Source of the DNA: Pelagicoccus mobilis
Lineage (GTDB): Bacteria > Verrucomicrobiota > Verrucomicrobiia > Opitutales > Opitutaceae
Reading direction: 5' to 3'
NCBI RefSeq assembly: GCF_016595505.1
Contig: NZ_JAENIL010000029.1
Location: 1-64,000, forward strand
Length of the DNA: 64,000 bases
Shown here: piece after piece, positions 44,555 through 54,179 of the stretch
How positions within the stretch are numbered: position 1 is the first letter of the stretch
Layout of the letters: the number at the start of each line of letters is the position of its first letter
Notes under the pieces: generated by a model
Seen by the model: the letters and a program-made list of their open reading frames with translations, nothing else
What the model was told of the DNA's origin: nothing
The model's database searches: none
Program-made: the position numbers and the translations under genes

Positions 44555-46693
44555 ATGAAACGACACCATTCAAATTCCCTCAAGAACCTTGGCTTAACAG
44601 TTGGAGTCGCACTTGGATTCGCTTTCTCCGCTACCGCTCAAACCAGCGTCGACTCACCTACTCTTGAAGACGATGCATTCGAACTCTCAGGCTTCACTGT
44701 ATTCGGTCAGCAATACGAAGCTGTTGGAGCAGCAACGCGAATGCCGCTAACAGAGCGACAAACACCGCAAACAATCAGCCTGATCGATAGTTCTCGTCTA
44801 GAAGCTGAGAACCTATTCACGATGGACGATGTGATGAGAAACGTCACAGGCGTTAGTGTATCCTTATATGACACACAACGCCGACTCTACTTCTCTCGGG
44901 GCTTCCAAATCACCGATGTGCAAGTGGATGGCATTCCAACCTATAGCAATGAAACGAACCAGGAATACGATACCGCTCTTTATGAACGTGTCGAAATCGT
45001 TCGCGGTGCTAACGGGCTTCTAAGCGGATCCGGCAAACCCTCCGGAACCATCAACTTTCACCGTAAGCAGCCAAAGAAATACTTCGACGCTTCATTCACG
45101 CAATCCCTTGGCTCCTGGGACTACCTTCGCACGCAAGCGGACATCAGCGTTCCCCTCACTTCCGAAGGTAAATACCGCAGTCGCTTCGTGGCAGCGTATA
45201 CAGATCGCGAGAGCTTCCGCGAGCGCTATCAAGAGGACAAGCTCGCCTTCCTTGCCTCCTTCGCTGGTGACATAACCGAAAACACAACTCTGACTGTCGG
45301 TTGGCAAATGCAGGACAACAATCCGACTGCATCGGTTTGGGGAACGATCCCTCTCTTCGCCGCAGACGGAACACCGGCTGATCTGCCACACACTACAAAC
45401 TTCGCTACTAATTGGGCCAAGTGGCAGCGGGAATCTAGCACGCTCTTCGTCAACCTTGAGCAAAAGCTGGGTGATAACTGGCAACTCAAAGCATCTTACA
45501 ACCACACAACCGGTGACGAAGTCAGCAAGAGCGTATACGCCGACACCTGGGGAGGTTCTGGAGCGCCTGGTCTCGACAAAACTGACGGCAGCGGCATTGG
45601 CCTCTTAGGCTCGTATTGGGATTCTAAAGACACGCGAGACAACATCGACATCTACGTCAATGGAAAGTACAGTGCTTTCGGTCGCTCGCATGATCTCATT
45701 TTTGGACTGAGCCACTCCGAGTACGACATGCTCTCTCCGAGCAACGACGGTGGGTCGACCTGGACCTATGAGATTCCCAACATCTACGATTGGGACGGAA
45801 ACGCCCCAGAATTCGATTTCAACTACATTGATGGAGATGATTTCATCATCACTGATGAAACAGGGTTCTACGCCTCCACACGTTTCCAACTTTCAGACCG
45901 TTTTTCGGCGATTGCCGGTGGACGTCTCACAAGTTGGGAGACAGACCAAAACCGTTATGGAGCCGCCGCGACCTACGACATCGACAGGGAGTTCACTCCA
46001 TACATCGGATTCACCTACGATCTCAGCGAAAACACGACGCTCTACAGTAGCTACACGTCGATCTTCGAGCCTCAGAGTGAACTCGACGTTAACCAAAACT
46101 TCATCGGAGCGGTCGATGGTGTCAACTTGGAGCTCGGCATCAAATCCAGTTTCGCAAATGGAAAGGCTCTTTTCACGGCTGCCGTTTTCCAAACCGAGCA
46201 AGACAACTTCGCAGTTCGCGATTTCGACTACCCGAGCATCCCGAACACTCCTGACGTTTACAAAGCAGTCGATGGAACAAAGACTGAGGGCTTTGAGCTC
46301 CAGCTCTCGGGTAAAGCAACGAAAGATTTATCAGTAATCTTCGGATACACATACAACGATACATCGCGTCATGATGACGATCCAATCTGGACCAACCTTC
46401 CCGAACAACTCGTTCAGCTTTCGACTCACTATGTACTACCAGGCGAGCTTGATCGATTCGCAATCGGTGGTGGACTGACTTGGCAAAGTGAACTCACCGG
46501 AAGCTCCTGGAACCCCGTCACACAAGAATCGTTTCTCTTGGCGAACTTCCACGCGAACTACCGAATCAGCGATAACTTCTCAGCCACACTCAGCGCTAAG
46601 AACGCTTTCGACGAAATCTACTTCGCGAACTTGGATTACGCCAATTTTGGTGAGCCTCGAAACATCCTGCTGTCCCTCAAGTGGAAATACTAG
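44555..46693 (+). CDS. TonB-dependent siderophore-type receptor
   Basis: 712 residues from ATG 44555; TTG 44528 is less likely. Signal peptide about 1-28 (FSATAQ), then a short acidic leader. The plug carries features of ferric-siderophore receptors: PLTERQTPQTISLIDSSRLE, DDVMRNVTGVSVSLYD, RRLYFSRGFQITDVQVDGIP and ERVEIVRGANGLLSGSGKPS. The barrel ends ILLSLKWKY. This subclass imports hydroxamate or similar ferric siderophores, and the PepSY protein just downstream supports iron. It differs clearly from the larger glycan-type receptors in the window. The metal ligand cannot be named from sequence. Confidence 0.88.
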   Translation: MKRHHSNSLKNLGLTVGVALGFAFSATAQTSVDSPTLEDDAFELSGFTVFGQQYEAVGAATRMPLTERQTPQTISLIDSSRLEAENLFTMDDVMRNVTGVSVSLYDTQRRLYFSRGFQITDVQVDGIPTYSNETNQEYDTALYERVEIVRGANGLLSGSGKPSGTINFHRKQPKKYFDASFTQSLGSWDYLRTQADISVPLTSEGKYRSRFVAAYTDRESFRERYQEDKLAFLASFAGDITENTTLTVGWQMQDNNPTASVWGTIPLFAADGTPADLPHTTNFATNWAKWQRESSTLFVNLEQKLGDNWQLKASYNHTTGDEVSKSVYADTWGGSGAPGLDKTDGSGIGLLGSYWDSKDTRDNIDIYVNGKYSAFGRSHDLIFGLSHSEYDMLSPSNDGGSTWTYEIPNIYDWDGNAPEFDFNYIDGDDFIITDETGFYASTRFQLSDRFSAIAGGRLTSWETDQNRYGAAATYDIDREFTPYIGFTYDLSENTTLYSSYTSIFEPQSELDVNQNFIGAVDGVNLELGIKSSFANGKALFTAAVFQTEQDNFAVRDFDYPSIPNTPDVYKAVDGTKTEGFELQLSGKATKDLSVIFGYTYNDTSRHDDDPIWTNLPEQLVQLSTHYVLPGELDRFAIGGGLTWQSELTGSSWNPVTQESFLLANFHANYRISDNFSATLSAKNAFDEIYFANLDYANFGEPRNILLSLKWKY

Positions 46694-46731
46694 CCTCACG
46701 TTAGTTCTCAGTCCTAGAACTACTAAACCTG

Positions 46732-46768
46732 CCACCTGCATTCTCTGCAGGTGGTCTTATTTTTTTGT
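46732..46768 (+). terminator. Terminator or attenuator between receptor and PepSY gene
   Basis: Perfect 9-bp stem CCACCTGCA/TGCAGGTGG (46732-46740, 46746-46754), loop TTCTC, then TCTTATTTTTTTG. It ends only about five bases before the PepSY start codon, so it probably limits read-through from the receptor gene. Confidence 0.85.
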
Positions 46769-46772
46769 TAGT

Positions 46773-47900
46773 ATGAGAAAAAAGCTCTGGCAACTCCACT
46801 CCTGGATCGGTCTTTTCTGCGGACTTGCACTCGTCATCATCGGCCTAACAGGAAGCGTACTCGTGTTTCATCAGGAAATAGCGAACTCAGTTTACCCCGA
46901 AGAAACCTTAAACTCCAGCACAGCACCAAACGCCCAACGGCTCCCTATCGACAGGCTTTGCGAGACAGTTGAATCAAAATTTCCTGAGTTTTGGATACGC
47001 GGCTGGCTCTTCAATTACGACTCTCCACAGCGTGACAAGGCGTACGTTATGAGGCACGGGGAAGAAGAGTGGTATCTCCTCTACGTGGATCCCTACACGG
47101 CCGCTACTTCACACGCTCCGATCAAGACTGATCAAACAATCTACGGTTGGTTCGTAGATCTTCACTACACGTTCTTCGCCGACCACATCGGGATGGCAAT
47201 CGCAGGCATCTTCGCCTTGGGATTTCTGTTCCTGAGCGTATCCGGATTCTATTTGCACAAACCGTTTTTCAAAGCTCTCTTTCGACTCAGGATCAGAGCG
47301 AGCTCACGCATTTTCTTTTCCGACCTTCATAAAGCGATCGGAATAGTTACGATCCCAATGAACTTCATATTCGGATTCACCGGAGCTTATTGGAACATCA
47401 CCCACCTCGTGCACGAAATTATCGAACACTCCGAAGAGGACCACGATCACCTAGAAAGCGAATACCCTGCCTATCGCGAACGGATAGCAGAGCTTCCTGA
47501 TCTTGCCGACACAACTCTCCCAGGCTACTCGCTAAACTACATTTACTTTCCTCGGGAAGAGGAGCCGATGTTCTACCTCTATGGGCAGCACCCTGGGGCT
47601 GGAGTCTTCAACAGTCCTTACGGTAGCCACATCTGGGTCGACGCCATTTCAGGTGAAGTCACCTATATGCAGGATCTAAGAAAAGCGCATACATGGACAA
47701 AAATAGCAGATACCTTTGAACCTCTCCACTTCGGCAACTTCGGTGGGCTCACCACTAAGATCCTCTGGTGCATTGCTGGATTTAGCCCAGCAGCACTGTG
47801 TATCACCGGAACGATCATGTATTTCAAACGAGGCCGGAGAAAAGCGAGGAAGCACAAAACCCACTTCCAGACTACGCCCTCAAAGTGTGCGAGCTCCTAG
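46773..47900 (+). CDS. PepSY-associated transmembrane protein (iron reductase-like)
   Basis: 375 residues from ATG 46773. About four membrane segments with conserved histidines at their ends: KLWQLHSWIGLFCG, LHYTFFADHIGMAIAG, SDLHKAIGIVTIP and LWCIAGFSPAALCITG. The periplasmic part contains PepSY-like segments (YVDPYTAATSHA, WVDAISGEVTYM). Proteins of this family are found next to siderophore receptors and are thought to act in ferric-siderophore reduction at the inner membrane. The neighbouring receptor agrees. A longer frame reaching back to 46488 overlaps the receptor and is not the gene. The stop is 27 bases from the converging GH53 stop. Confidence 0.88.
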   Translation: MRKKLWQLHSWIGLFCGLALVIIGLTGSVLVFHQEIANSVYPEETLNSSTAPNAQRLPIDRLCETVESKFPEFWIRGWLFNYDSPQRDKAYVMRHGEEEWYLLYVDPYTAATSHAPIKTDQTIYGWFVDLHYTFFADHIGMAIAGIFALGFLFLSVSGFYLHKPFFKALFRLRIRASSRIFFSDLHKAIGIVTIPMNFIFGFTGAYWNITHLVHEIIEHSEEDHDHLESEYPAYRERIAELPDLADTTLPGYSLNYIYFPREEEPMFYLYGQHPGAGVFNSPYGSHIWVDAISGEVTYMQDLRKAHTWTKIADTFEPLHFGNFGGLTTKILWCIAGFSPAALCITGTIMYFKRGRRKARKHKTHFQTTPSKCASS

Positions 47901-47927
47901 GCCTCTCCAGCGGCAACACGTTGAAGA

Positions 47928-49364
47928 CTACCGAGTGACTTCTCTCGCTTTCCCGAACAACGATCGATTAGAGAGAAATCCCAGAGGCACTGACACCTCT
48001 CCATCTTCGCGAGCTCTGAACGAACGCTTCAACTCCCACTTCTTCAAATCTTCAGAACTCAACACCGTGTAATCTGTCCCATTCGATTGATCGAGCAACA
48101 ACGATAACCGTCCGGAGTCCTCATCGATTCCTAGGCTAACTTCACTCGGTACGCTTTCAGTCAAACCGGTGTAGTCAGCACTCATCCAAGTTCCGCCGAT
48201 ATGGAGGTTATTGTTGTTTCGATGATCGAAGTAGGCGACGTGCTCGTGAGACGACCCTCTTCCCCAAGGGGTCCTGCAAGGAGTCGAAACCCACAATGGC
48301 TCCCAAAAGATCACTCCGCTGCCGCCGGCATCGATCACCTCTTGGGTCAAGTCCACCATGTAGCGGTACTGTGTCTCCTGCCCAACTGGTAGATACATCG
48401 GGTCCGGCTCGGAAATGATATTCACAAGACCGTCGATATTCTTGTCATCCCAAAGATAGCCGGTCTCAACGATCATGGCCTCATATTGTGGATACTTTCC
48501 CTTGAAGGCTCGAATGACATCACCCGTGTTCTCGATAGTACCTCCATGCCAGGCATAGTAGTAGGAGAAGCCAGCAATATCGAAGTCCGTAACCCCGATA
48601 CGCACCATCCGATCATAGAAAGAAATAAAGTCTTTCGGGTCCGCCACATGCAAAGCGATCTTCGGATCGATGACTGATTTTGCTCCGACTTCGCGAGTCG
48701 CCTTGATGCCAGCATTCCAAAGCTTGGAAAGTCGTTCATCTGAACCACGCCAAGTTCCACCTCCTTCGTATTCGAATGTTCCATCCCCATTATCGGTGAC
48801 GTGTAATTCGTCCTGCAAAAGAATCCCTCCATTAGACTCATTACCCAATTTGACAATCTCCGGCAAAAGCCCTTGGGCCTCGAGCCCCTCTAGAACCTCT
48901 TTCGTGTATTCATAGATCAATTCCGCCAGCTTATCATCGTTGGCAGCGTGCTCCAGCCATGCTCGGGGAATAACCTGCCTTCCCGGATCCGCCCAAAAGT
49001 CCGAATAATGGATACCAAGCATGACTTCCATCCCCGCTTCTTTCGCACGACGGATGGTCTTGGTGACATCCTCTAGATTGCTGTATTGGCTTTTCACCTC
49101 AGGACTGACTTTGGGAACCGATTCCAGAAAGTAGGGATCATGCCATAATCTCACCCGACACAGGTTGGTTCCCTTAACAGCCATCAAAGCAAAGGGATCC
49201 TGCACCTCGTCATTCTCCCGAAAAACAGCACCACAGTCCTCCATTTCGTTCACATAGGACAAGTCGTTGCCAAAATAGAACGGTGTTCCGGCCGATGCCT
49301 GAGCGATACCGGCTAACAATGTGCAACCAACTGATATTCCCTTACAAAACCTAATCATCCTCAT
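47928..49364 (-). CDS. GH53 endo-beta-1,4-galactanase, secreted
   Basis: 478 residues with a signal peptide (about 1-26). GH53 motifs: FYFGNDLSYVNEMEDCGA, LCRVRLWHDP, acid/base E176 (KLGNESNGG), nucleophile E300 (MIVETGYLW) and FWEPLWVSTPCRTPWGRGSS. After the barrel a C-terminal tail of about 90 residues resembles small beta domains of other secreted enzymes here. It cuts beta-1,4-galactan of type I arabinogalactan and rhamnogalacturonan-I side chains. The start overlaps the GH2 stop (TAATG) with GGAGG just upstream; ATG 49358 is also possible. Last gene of the galactan operon. Confidence 0.95.
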   Translation of the reverse strand: MRMIRFCKGISVGCTLLAGIAQASAGTPFYFGNDLSYVNEMEDCGAVFRENDEVQDPFALMAVKGTNLCRVRLWHDPYFLESVPKVSPEVKSQYSNLEDVTKTIRRAKEAGMEVMLGIHYSDFWADPGRQVIPRAWLEHAANDDKLAELIYEYTKEVLEGLEAQGLLPEIVKLGNESNGGILLQDELHVTDNGDGTFEYEGGGTWRGSDERLSKLWNAGIKATREVGAKSVIDPKIALHVADPKDFISFYDRMVRIGVTDFDIAGFSYYYAWHGGTIENTGDVIRAFKGKYPQYEAMIVETGYLWDDKNIDGLVNIISEPDPMYLPVGQETQYRYMVDLTQEVIDAGGSGVIFWEPLWVSTPCRTPWGRGSSHEHVAYFDHRNNNNLHIGGTWMSADYTGLTESVPSEVSLGIDEDSGRLSLLLDQSNGTDYTVLSSEDLKKWELKRSFRAREDGEVSVPLGFLSNRSLFGKAREVTR

Positions 49365-51631
49365 TAACCTCCAATTTCAATTCTATCCGTAGCCAGACCT
49401 TCACTACATACTTCCACAGCAACCGGCACATCGGATTTCCGATAACGTAAGCTTACAGAAGCGATCCCAGATTCAGCCTTAACATCTGCGGGCGTCCATA
49501 GTTCCGCAGCCCCTTTCACTTCGAAATGAACACGCCCCTCGAAGCCCAAGCAAAGGTTTCCACCTGCATCTAGGACACGTGCGTGAATCGCAACAACATC
49601 CGCTTCTCCCTTGGCGGGGTGGTCACAGCCGACCACTACATCCAAAGCCAAACACTCTGGTGCGCTAGGTGTCCTTACGATGTCCCGTGCCACCTCTAAA
49701 CAATCTCGGTAGGATATAGCACACAGTTCGCCTGGTTCGAACTCCGGCAATTCAAATACAAACGGGGGACTCTTTAGATGTTGAGTGTACCATAAGCTAC
49801 TCGGCTCCTGACGTGCCACTTCCTTGCCGTTAAGAACCAATCTCACCTCATCTCCATTTCCGAACACAAAGACACGTCGATTCGCATCCTGCGTCCATCC
49901 ACTTGCGATCTGCACAAAATCCTCTGCACCCTCTTCCACTCGCCTCTGGCTTCGATAGAAAGCGTGGGAGTACTTCGGTAAACGAAAGAAATCCACTACA
50001 CCGCAAGCCGCTCTGGTCTTGTGGTATCCTCGCGGGTAGTCGGCGAATCCCCACTGCCCATCACAAATTGCATCCGATCCCATCGTATCATTGTGAGCGA
50101 TCGCGTGGTTCAGCGCCTGCTGACGTAGCTTGGCTTCGCCATGACCTCGAAAGGCTCTGCTATTCGCCCAATCCTCCAGCAGCCCCGCTCCTGTCGTTTG
50201 ATCAAAACCGTCGTTCGCCGCATAGAATTCCCAGTCTCCATATTCAGAGACCACCATTGCTTTGTCTCCATTCGACCAACTGTGTAACTTCCCATGTTGC
50301 CGGGCATGAATGTAGACATCGAAACACGAATCCTGCCAGCCGCAGGTATACATCTGGTCTCCAGGGAATTCCTCGTGACCGATAGCATGCAAGGTTTCCA
50401 TGAACTCGGAATCCATCTCGGTTTCGTTGAGTGAAAGCTCCCACAGGATCACACATGCGTGATTTCGGTCCCGTCGAATCAACTCTCGGGCATTTTGATA
50501 ACAGTGATCGCGAAATTCACCTCCTCCCAGGAACTGCCAACCGGGGATACAATTCATCACGAGCAGTCCCAATTCATCGCAGGCATTCATGAAGTGTGCC
50601 GACTGTGGATAGTGGGATAAACGAACGTAATCGAAGCCAGCCTCTTTGATCAACCGGGCATCACGATACTGGGCCGCTCGCGGCAAGGCATATCCAACAC
50701 CTGGAAAATCTTGGTGACGGTTTGTACCATTCGGACGGATACGCTCACCATTGAGTTCAAGCCCCCCACTACGAGAGATCTTCAGCTGCCTCACACCAAA
50801 ACGGAGTTCTCGTTGGTCAAGCGTCCTTCCCCCCTCGTCCAGTAATTCAATTAGAACCTGATAGAGCTCCGGATTTGAAACGCTCCAAAGCCTTGGCTTA
50901 TCGATATTCAAAACGAATGAAGAGTTCTCGGATTTCCCTGGATGAAGATCAATAGTGTGCCCCTGCGCCAAAAGATTCCTGCCTGAATTGTGGGTAAACA
51001 ACACTCGCAAGGATACGACCCGGGGTTCCGCACTCGCATTCTCCGCTTCAACCTGGCACAAAACACGGGCCTGATCCGTATTTGCTTCCAACGTACGAAG
51101 AAATACGCCGCCACCGCCAACCGTGTTTGAAGCGTTTTCATCAGTAATCCGCACCGCCGGATAACGACGTAACTCGACTTCCCTATACAGACCACCGTAC
51201 CAGCAAAAATCGAGCTCCGCTAGAGGCTTTCCAGGAGGGACGTCAGGCGTATCACGATTGTCCAACTCGACCTCGACCTCACAACTCCCATTCCTATCCA
51301 ACGCCTCACTCAAATCTACTTCGAACGGAAGATACCCACCCTTGTGTTCAGCGAGTACTCGGGAACCGACTCGTACGACCGCTGTGTGCATAGCCGCTCC
51401 AAAGTGAAGACACAATTTCTCACCTGGTTCCAACGGTTCAACTTCGATCGCACGACGGTACCGACAAATCCCTTGCCAATGTCCTTCGCCATTTAAACCA
51501 CACGCAAATGGCGAGTGTGGCAGATCTACAGTTTGTTCCCCCGATTCATCGTCACGGGAAAAGGTCCAACCATCGTTCATCGGGACAGTCTGCTGCCCCG
51601 ATGAGCACATTTTCTCTATCAAATTGCTCAT
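49364..51631 (-). CDS. Cytoplasmic GH2 beta-galactosidase
   Basis: 755 residues from ATG 51631 with no signal peptide. Jelly roll (LPHSPFACGLNGEGHWQGIC), Ig-like domain and barrel with NGTNRHQDFPGVGYAL, acid/base E403 (ELSLNETEMDS) and nucleophile E463 (VVSEYGDWEFY), followed by C-terminal beta domains. The WELSLNE sequence departs from the usual GNE but keeps the asparagine-glutamate pair. Sitting between LacI and GH53, it should hydrolyse imported galacto-oligosaccharides to galactose. It is unlike the secreted GH2 at 23589-26372 in length and motifs, so not a recent duplicate. Confidence 0.88.
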   Translation of the reverse strand: MSNLIEKMCSSGQQTVPMNDGWTFSRDDESGEQTVDLPHSPFACGLNGEGHWQGICRYRRAIEVEPLEPGEKLCLHFGAAMHTAVVRVGSRVLAEHKGGYLPFEVDLSEALDRNGSCEVEVELDNRDTPDVPPGKPLAELDFCWYGGLYREVELRRYPAVRITDENASNTVGGGGVFLRTLEANTDQARVLCQVEAENASAEPRVVSLRVLFTHNSGRNLLAQGHTIDLHPGKSENSSFVLNIDKPRLWSVSNPELYQVLIELLDEGGRTLDQRELRFGVRQLKISRSGGLELNGERIRPNGTNRHQDFPGVGYALPRAAQYRDARLIKEAGFDYVRLSHYPQSAHFMNACDELGLLVMNCIPGWQFLGGGEFRDHCYQNARELIRRDRNHACVILWELSLNETEMDSEFMETLHAIGHEEFPGDQMYTCGWQDSCFDVYIHARQHGKLHSWSNGDKAMVVSEYGDWEFYAANDGFDQTTGAGLLEDWANSRAFRGHGEAKLRQQALNHAIAHNDTMGSDAICDGQWGFADYPRGYHKTRAACGVVDFFRLPKYSHAFYRSQRRVEEGAEDFVQIASGWTQDANRRVFVFGNGDEVRLVLNGKEVARQEPSSLWYTQHLKSPPFVFELPEFEPGELCAISYRDCLEVARDIVRTPSAPECLALDVVVGCDHPAKGEADVVAIHARVLDAGGNLCLGFEGRVHFEVKGAAELWTPADVKAESGIASVSLRYRKSDVPVAVEVCSEGLATDRIEIGG

Positions 51632-51677
51632 GTATTGACACAATAAGTGCGCGAAAAAGCCCTCAGCTTTCTCTAAA

Positions 51678-52676
51678 CTACACTACAGAATTTCTCTCAA
51701 TCAGCGAAACAGGAAGAACCTCCGATTTCGCTTTCACTCGTTTTCCTGATGTAAGCGTATCCAACATTTGGACCGCTGATTCCGCCATTTCGCGCAAAGG
51801 CTCAGCGACTGTGGTCAGCGGAGGATAAAGCAGTTCGGACACACCATCGTTTTCACCGCCAATGATTGCGATATCACTCGGCACGTCCTTGTTCATGATG
51901 TAAGTTAAAAGGTGCAAGCACTGCAGCGCTTGATAACTGGTGCCCGGGACGAAAACTGCATCCGCCTTCTGACGAACCAGACGCGGAACAACGGAGGTAT
52001 GGGCAACATCCGAAGTTTGAACAAACAGATTCTCATCCGCCTCCAATCCCGCTTCAACAATCGCATCCCGATAGCCTTTCAAACGTTCCTCGAAGGCGTG
52101 CCCTTCACCGCCGAGGAAAGCCAAGCGCTTCTTGCCTTTTTCGATGAAGTGCTTAGCGGCTAAAACACCAGATTTGTAGTGATCGGAACAAACACGATAC
52201 ACGCCCTTCCGCTCCTCAAACAAATCCATGTAGACGACCGGCAACTTAGATTCCAAAGACTGCAGATAAGTCCGAGTCTCCTCGTCATAGGTGACCGCTA
52301 CGATGCCGTCCAAAAACATGCTGGGCAGTTGCTTCACAGGATCCGAGGGAATCGAAACACCAATATTACGCTTCGAAAAGGCGAAGGCTAGATGCGCGTT
52401 CAACGTCGCTGCGTATCCTTCAATCCGGTCTGTAAAGTTCGGTTCCGTAATAATCGCCACCTGACGCGAACGTGCAGAAACTTGCGGCTTTAGGTCTAGC
52501 TCTTTCGCAGCTGCCAAGATGATTTCGCGCGTCTTCGCCTTAACCCGATCCTTGTTGTTTAGGACACGGCTTACTGTACCAGGAGAAAAGCCAGTGTGAC
52601 GGGCGAGATCGTAGATAGTGACCTTCTTGCCCGATCCTCGCTCTTCAACTTTTCCTTTTTCGCTACTCGTATCCAT
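51678..52676 (-). CDS. LacI-family regulator of the galactan operon
   Basis: 332 residues. Helix-turn-helix KVTIYDLARHTGFSPGTVSRVL (about 18-40), hinge with KPQVSARSRQ, and a ribose-binding-protein-like effector domain (GIVAVTYDEETRT, FLGGEGHAFEERLKGYRDAI, AIIGGENDGVSELL, PPLTTVAEPLREMAE). The start ATG follows the symporter stop after three bases. It is encoded within the operon it probably controls, between the symporter and GH2 genes, with galacto-oligosaccharide as the likely inducer. Candidate sites are the repeats at 57250-57279. Confidence 0.92.
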   Translation of the reverse strand: MDTSSEKGKVEERGSGKKVTIYDLARHTGFSPGTVSRVLNNKDRVKAKTREIILAAAKELDLKPQVSARSRQVAIITEPNFTDRIEGYAATLNAHLAFAFSKRNIGVSIPSDPVKQLPSMFLDGIVAVTYDEETRTYLQSLESKLPVVYMDLFEERKGVYRVCSDHYKSGVLAAKHFIEKGKKRLAFLGGEGHAFEERLKGYRDAIVEAGLEADENLFVQTSDVAHTSVVPRLVRQKADAVFVPGTSYQALQCLHLLTYIMNKDVPSDIAIIGGENDGVSELLYPPLTTVAEPLREMAESAVQMLDTLTSGKRVKAKSEVLPVSLIERNSVV

Positions 52677-52679
52677 TTC

Positions 52680-54116
52680 CTAAATCGTTCCGCGACGAGC
52701 TTCCAGTTCAGCTCGAATCTCGTACGCACGTTTCTTTGAGATTGGGTAGGCAAACAGAAGCACGATCGCAAATAAAGCCCAGATTGCAGTCGAAATGCTC
52801 AAAAACAACCGAAGCGATAGGATTGTCTCCTCGCTCTGATTTCCCCCTAGCTCCTCGTTGAAACCAGCCCAATTCAAGGCTAACCCAGTTCCGAAAAACG
52901 CCAACGAGAACCCGAACTTCTGCAAAAACGAGAAGACTGCCCCGAACATGCCTTCACGTCGGAAGCCATGGCGTAGCTCATCGTCATCACAAATATCGGC
53001 AAACATCGAGGGAGTCAAAATGCTCAGGGCCATCCAAACCGGACCGCAAAAGATCGGATCAATCAGGATTTTCCACATGTTACCGGGCGTATAAACGTAC
53101 CATTTAACGATCGCCCCCACGAGTACCAAGGCGAAGATAACCGCCATGGTCACACTCTTCCCGTAGCGTGAAGAAAGCCAATTGATCGGATAGATCCAGG
53201 CGAGTCCTACGGCGGCATACCCTACCGATAAAACCCACTTCCAGTTCGACCCCACCACGATGTCTCCATCGCACATGTAGTAAACCAACAAGTAGTAGTC
53301 CGTGCTGCTCGCGACCATTCCAGCCAGAACTTGGCACAAGGTCAGTCCTACGAGCACTAGAAACGCTTTATTCTTCCAAGTCGCCTTCACGCTTGGCCAA
53401 AGCCTAACTTTCTTTTGCTGCGTCGCCTTTTTGAAATAGCGTTCCTTTACGAACAAACCGGGCAACACACCGACTGTCCCCAAGATGAGGATACCAACGA
53501 GCCAACCAACGACCAGAACGCTGTTTCCTTCCGATACAAGACCCCACACCACTAGCATTCCCGCTAACGGAAACATCCCCTGGTAGAGAAACTCTCCGAT
53601 CTTGCTGAAGAACGCCCCGAAAGAAGCGACTCGAGTACGCTCGTTGTAATCTGGAGTCATCTCATAGGTCAGACTCATCAGCGGCACCGAGAAGATCGTG
53701 AAACAGGTGTAGAAGGCGATCAGCGTCACCGCGAGATATACGACCGACTGGGTTTCGCTAAAACCGCTAGGCACCATCCAAATAGCGCCAAAGGCAATGG
53801 CTTGCAGCACCGCCCCCAGCACGATCATGGGCTTACGCCGTCCCCAACGCGTCTTCAGGTTATCGGAAACGTACCCAGCGATTGGATCCGTAATCGCATC
53901 CCAAAACGATGGCAAAGCGAGCACGAGCCCCAATAAGGCGGGATTCACCCCCATGGTCATCTGGTAAACTGGGATTGCAAAGCCCTTCACCCCTGCCGTT
54001 CCGAAAAAGACAGCAAGAAACCCGGATCCTAAAGCAGTCTTTTCCCAAAAGCCAACGCGACTTCCGTCATTTGCTGACTGCGACGCTTTTGAGGATTCTG
54101 TGCTCGTATTGCTCAT
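52680..54116 (-). CDS. GPH-family symporter, probable galacto-oligosaccharide importer
   Basis: 478 residues, about 12 membrane segments. MelB-type cation site D73 and D77 in SFWDAITDPIAGYVSD, followed by KTRWGRRKPMI; later DICDDDELRHGFRREGMFG. It lies upstream of LacI, cytoplasmic GH2 and GH53, so it most likely carries galactobiose or longer galactan fragments across the inner membrane. Its start codon is only a few bases after the hairpin terminator of the TonB receptor gene. Confidence 0.9.
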   Translation of the reverse strand: MSNTSTESSKASQSANDGSRVGFWEKTALGSGFLAVFFGTAGVKGFAIPVYQMTMGVNPALLGLVLALPSFWDAITDPIAGYVSDNLKTRWGRRKPMIVLGAVLQAIAFGAIWMVPSGFSETQSVVYLAVTLIAFYTCFTIFSVPLMSLTYEMTPDYNERTRVASFGAFFSKIGEFLYQGMFPLAGMLVVWGLVSEGNSVLVVGWLVGILILGTVGVLPGLFVKERYFKKATQQKKVRLWPSVKATWKNKAFLVLVGLTLCQVLAGMVASSTDYYLLVYYMCDGDIVVGSNWKWVLSVGYAAVGLAWIYPINWLSSRYGKSVTMAVIFALVLVGAIVKWYVYTPGNMWKILIDPIFCGPVWMALSILTPSMFADICDDDELRHGFRREGMFGAVFSFLQKFGFSLAFFGTGLALNWAGFNEELGGNQSEETILSLRLFLSISTAIWALFAIVLLFAYPISKKRAYEIRAELEARRGTI

Positions 54117-54121
54117 GCTTT

Positions 54122-54159
54122 AAAAACCTAGAGGCTGACCTTTCAGCCAAACCTCTAGG
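54122..54159 (-). terminator. Two-tier hairpin terminator between TonB receptor and symporter
   Basis: On the minus strand an outer stem CCTAGAGG/CCTCTAGG (54127-54134, 54152-54159) encloses a second stem GGCTGA/TCAGCC and is followed by TTTTT (54126-54122). It ends five bases before the symporter start codon. It probably lets the receptor be expressed at a higher level than the inner genes. Confidence 0.85.
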
Positions 54160-54179
54160 CCGGTTTCATATCGATGTTA

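Noticed and set aside
46488-46772. Upstream extension of the PepSY reading frame
   Set aside because: It overlaps the receptor coding sequence and a terminator; the true start with N-terminal membrane segment is ATG 46773.
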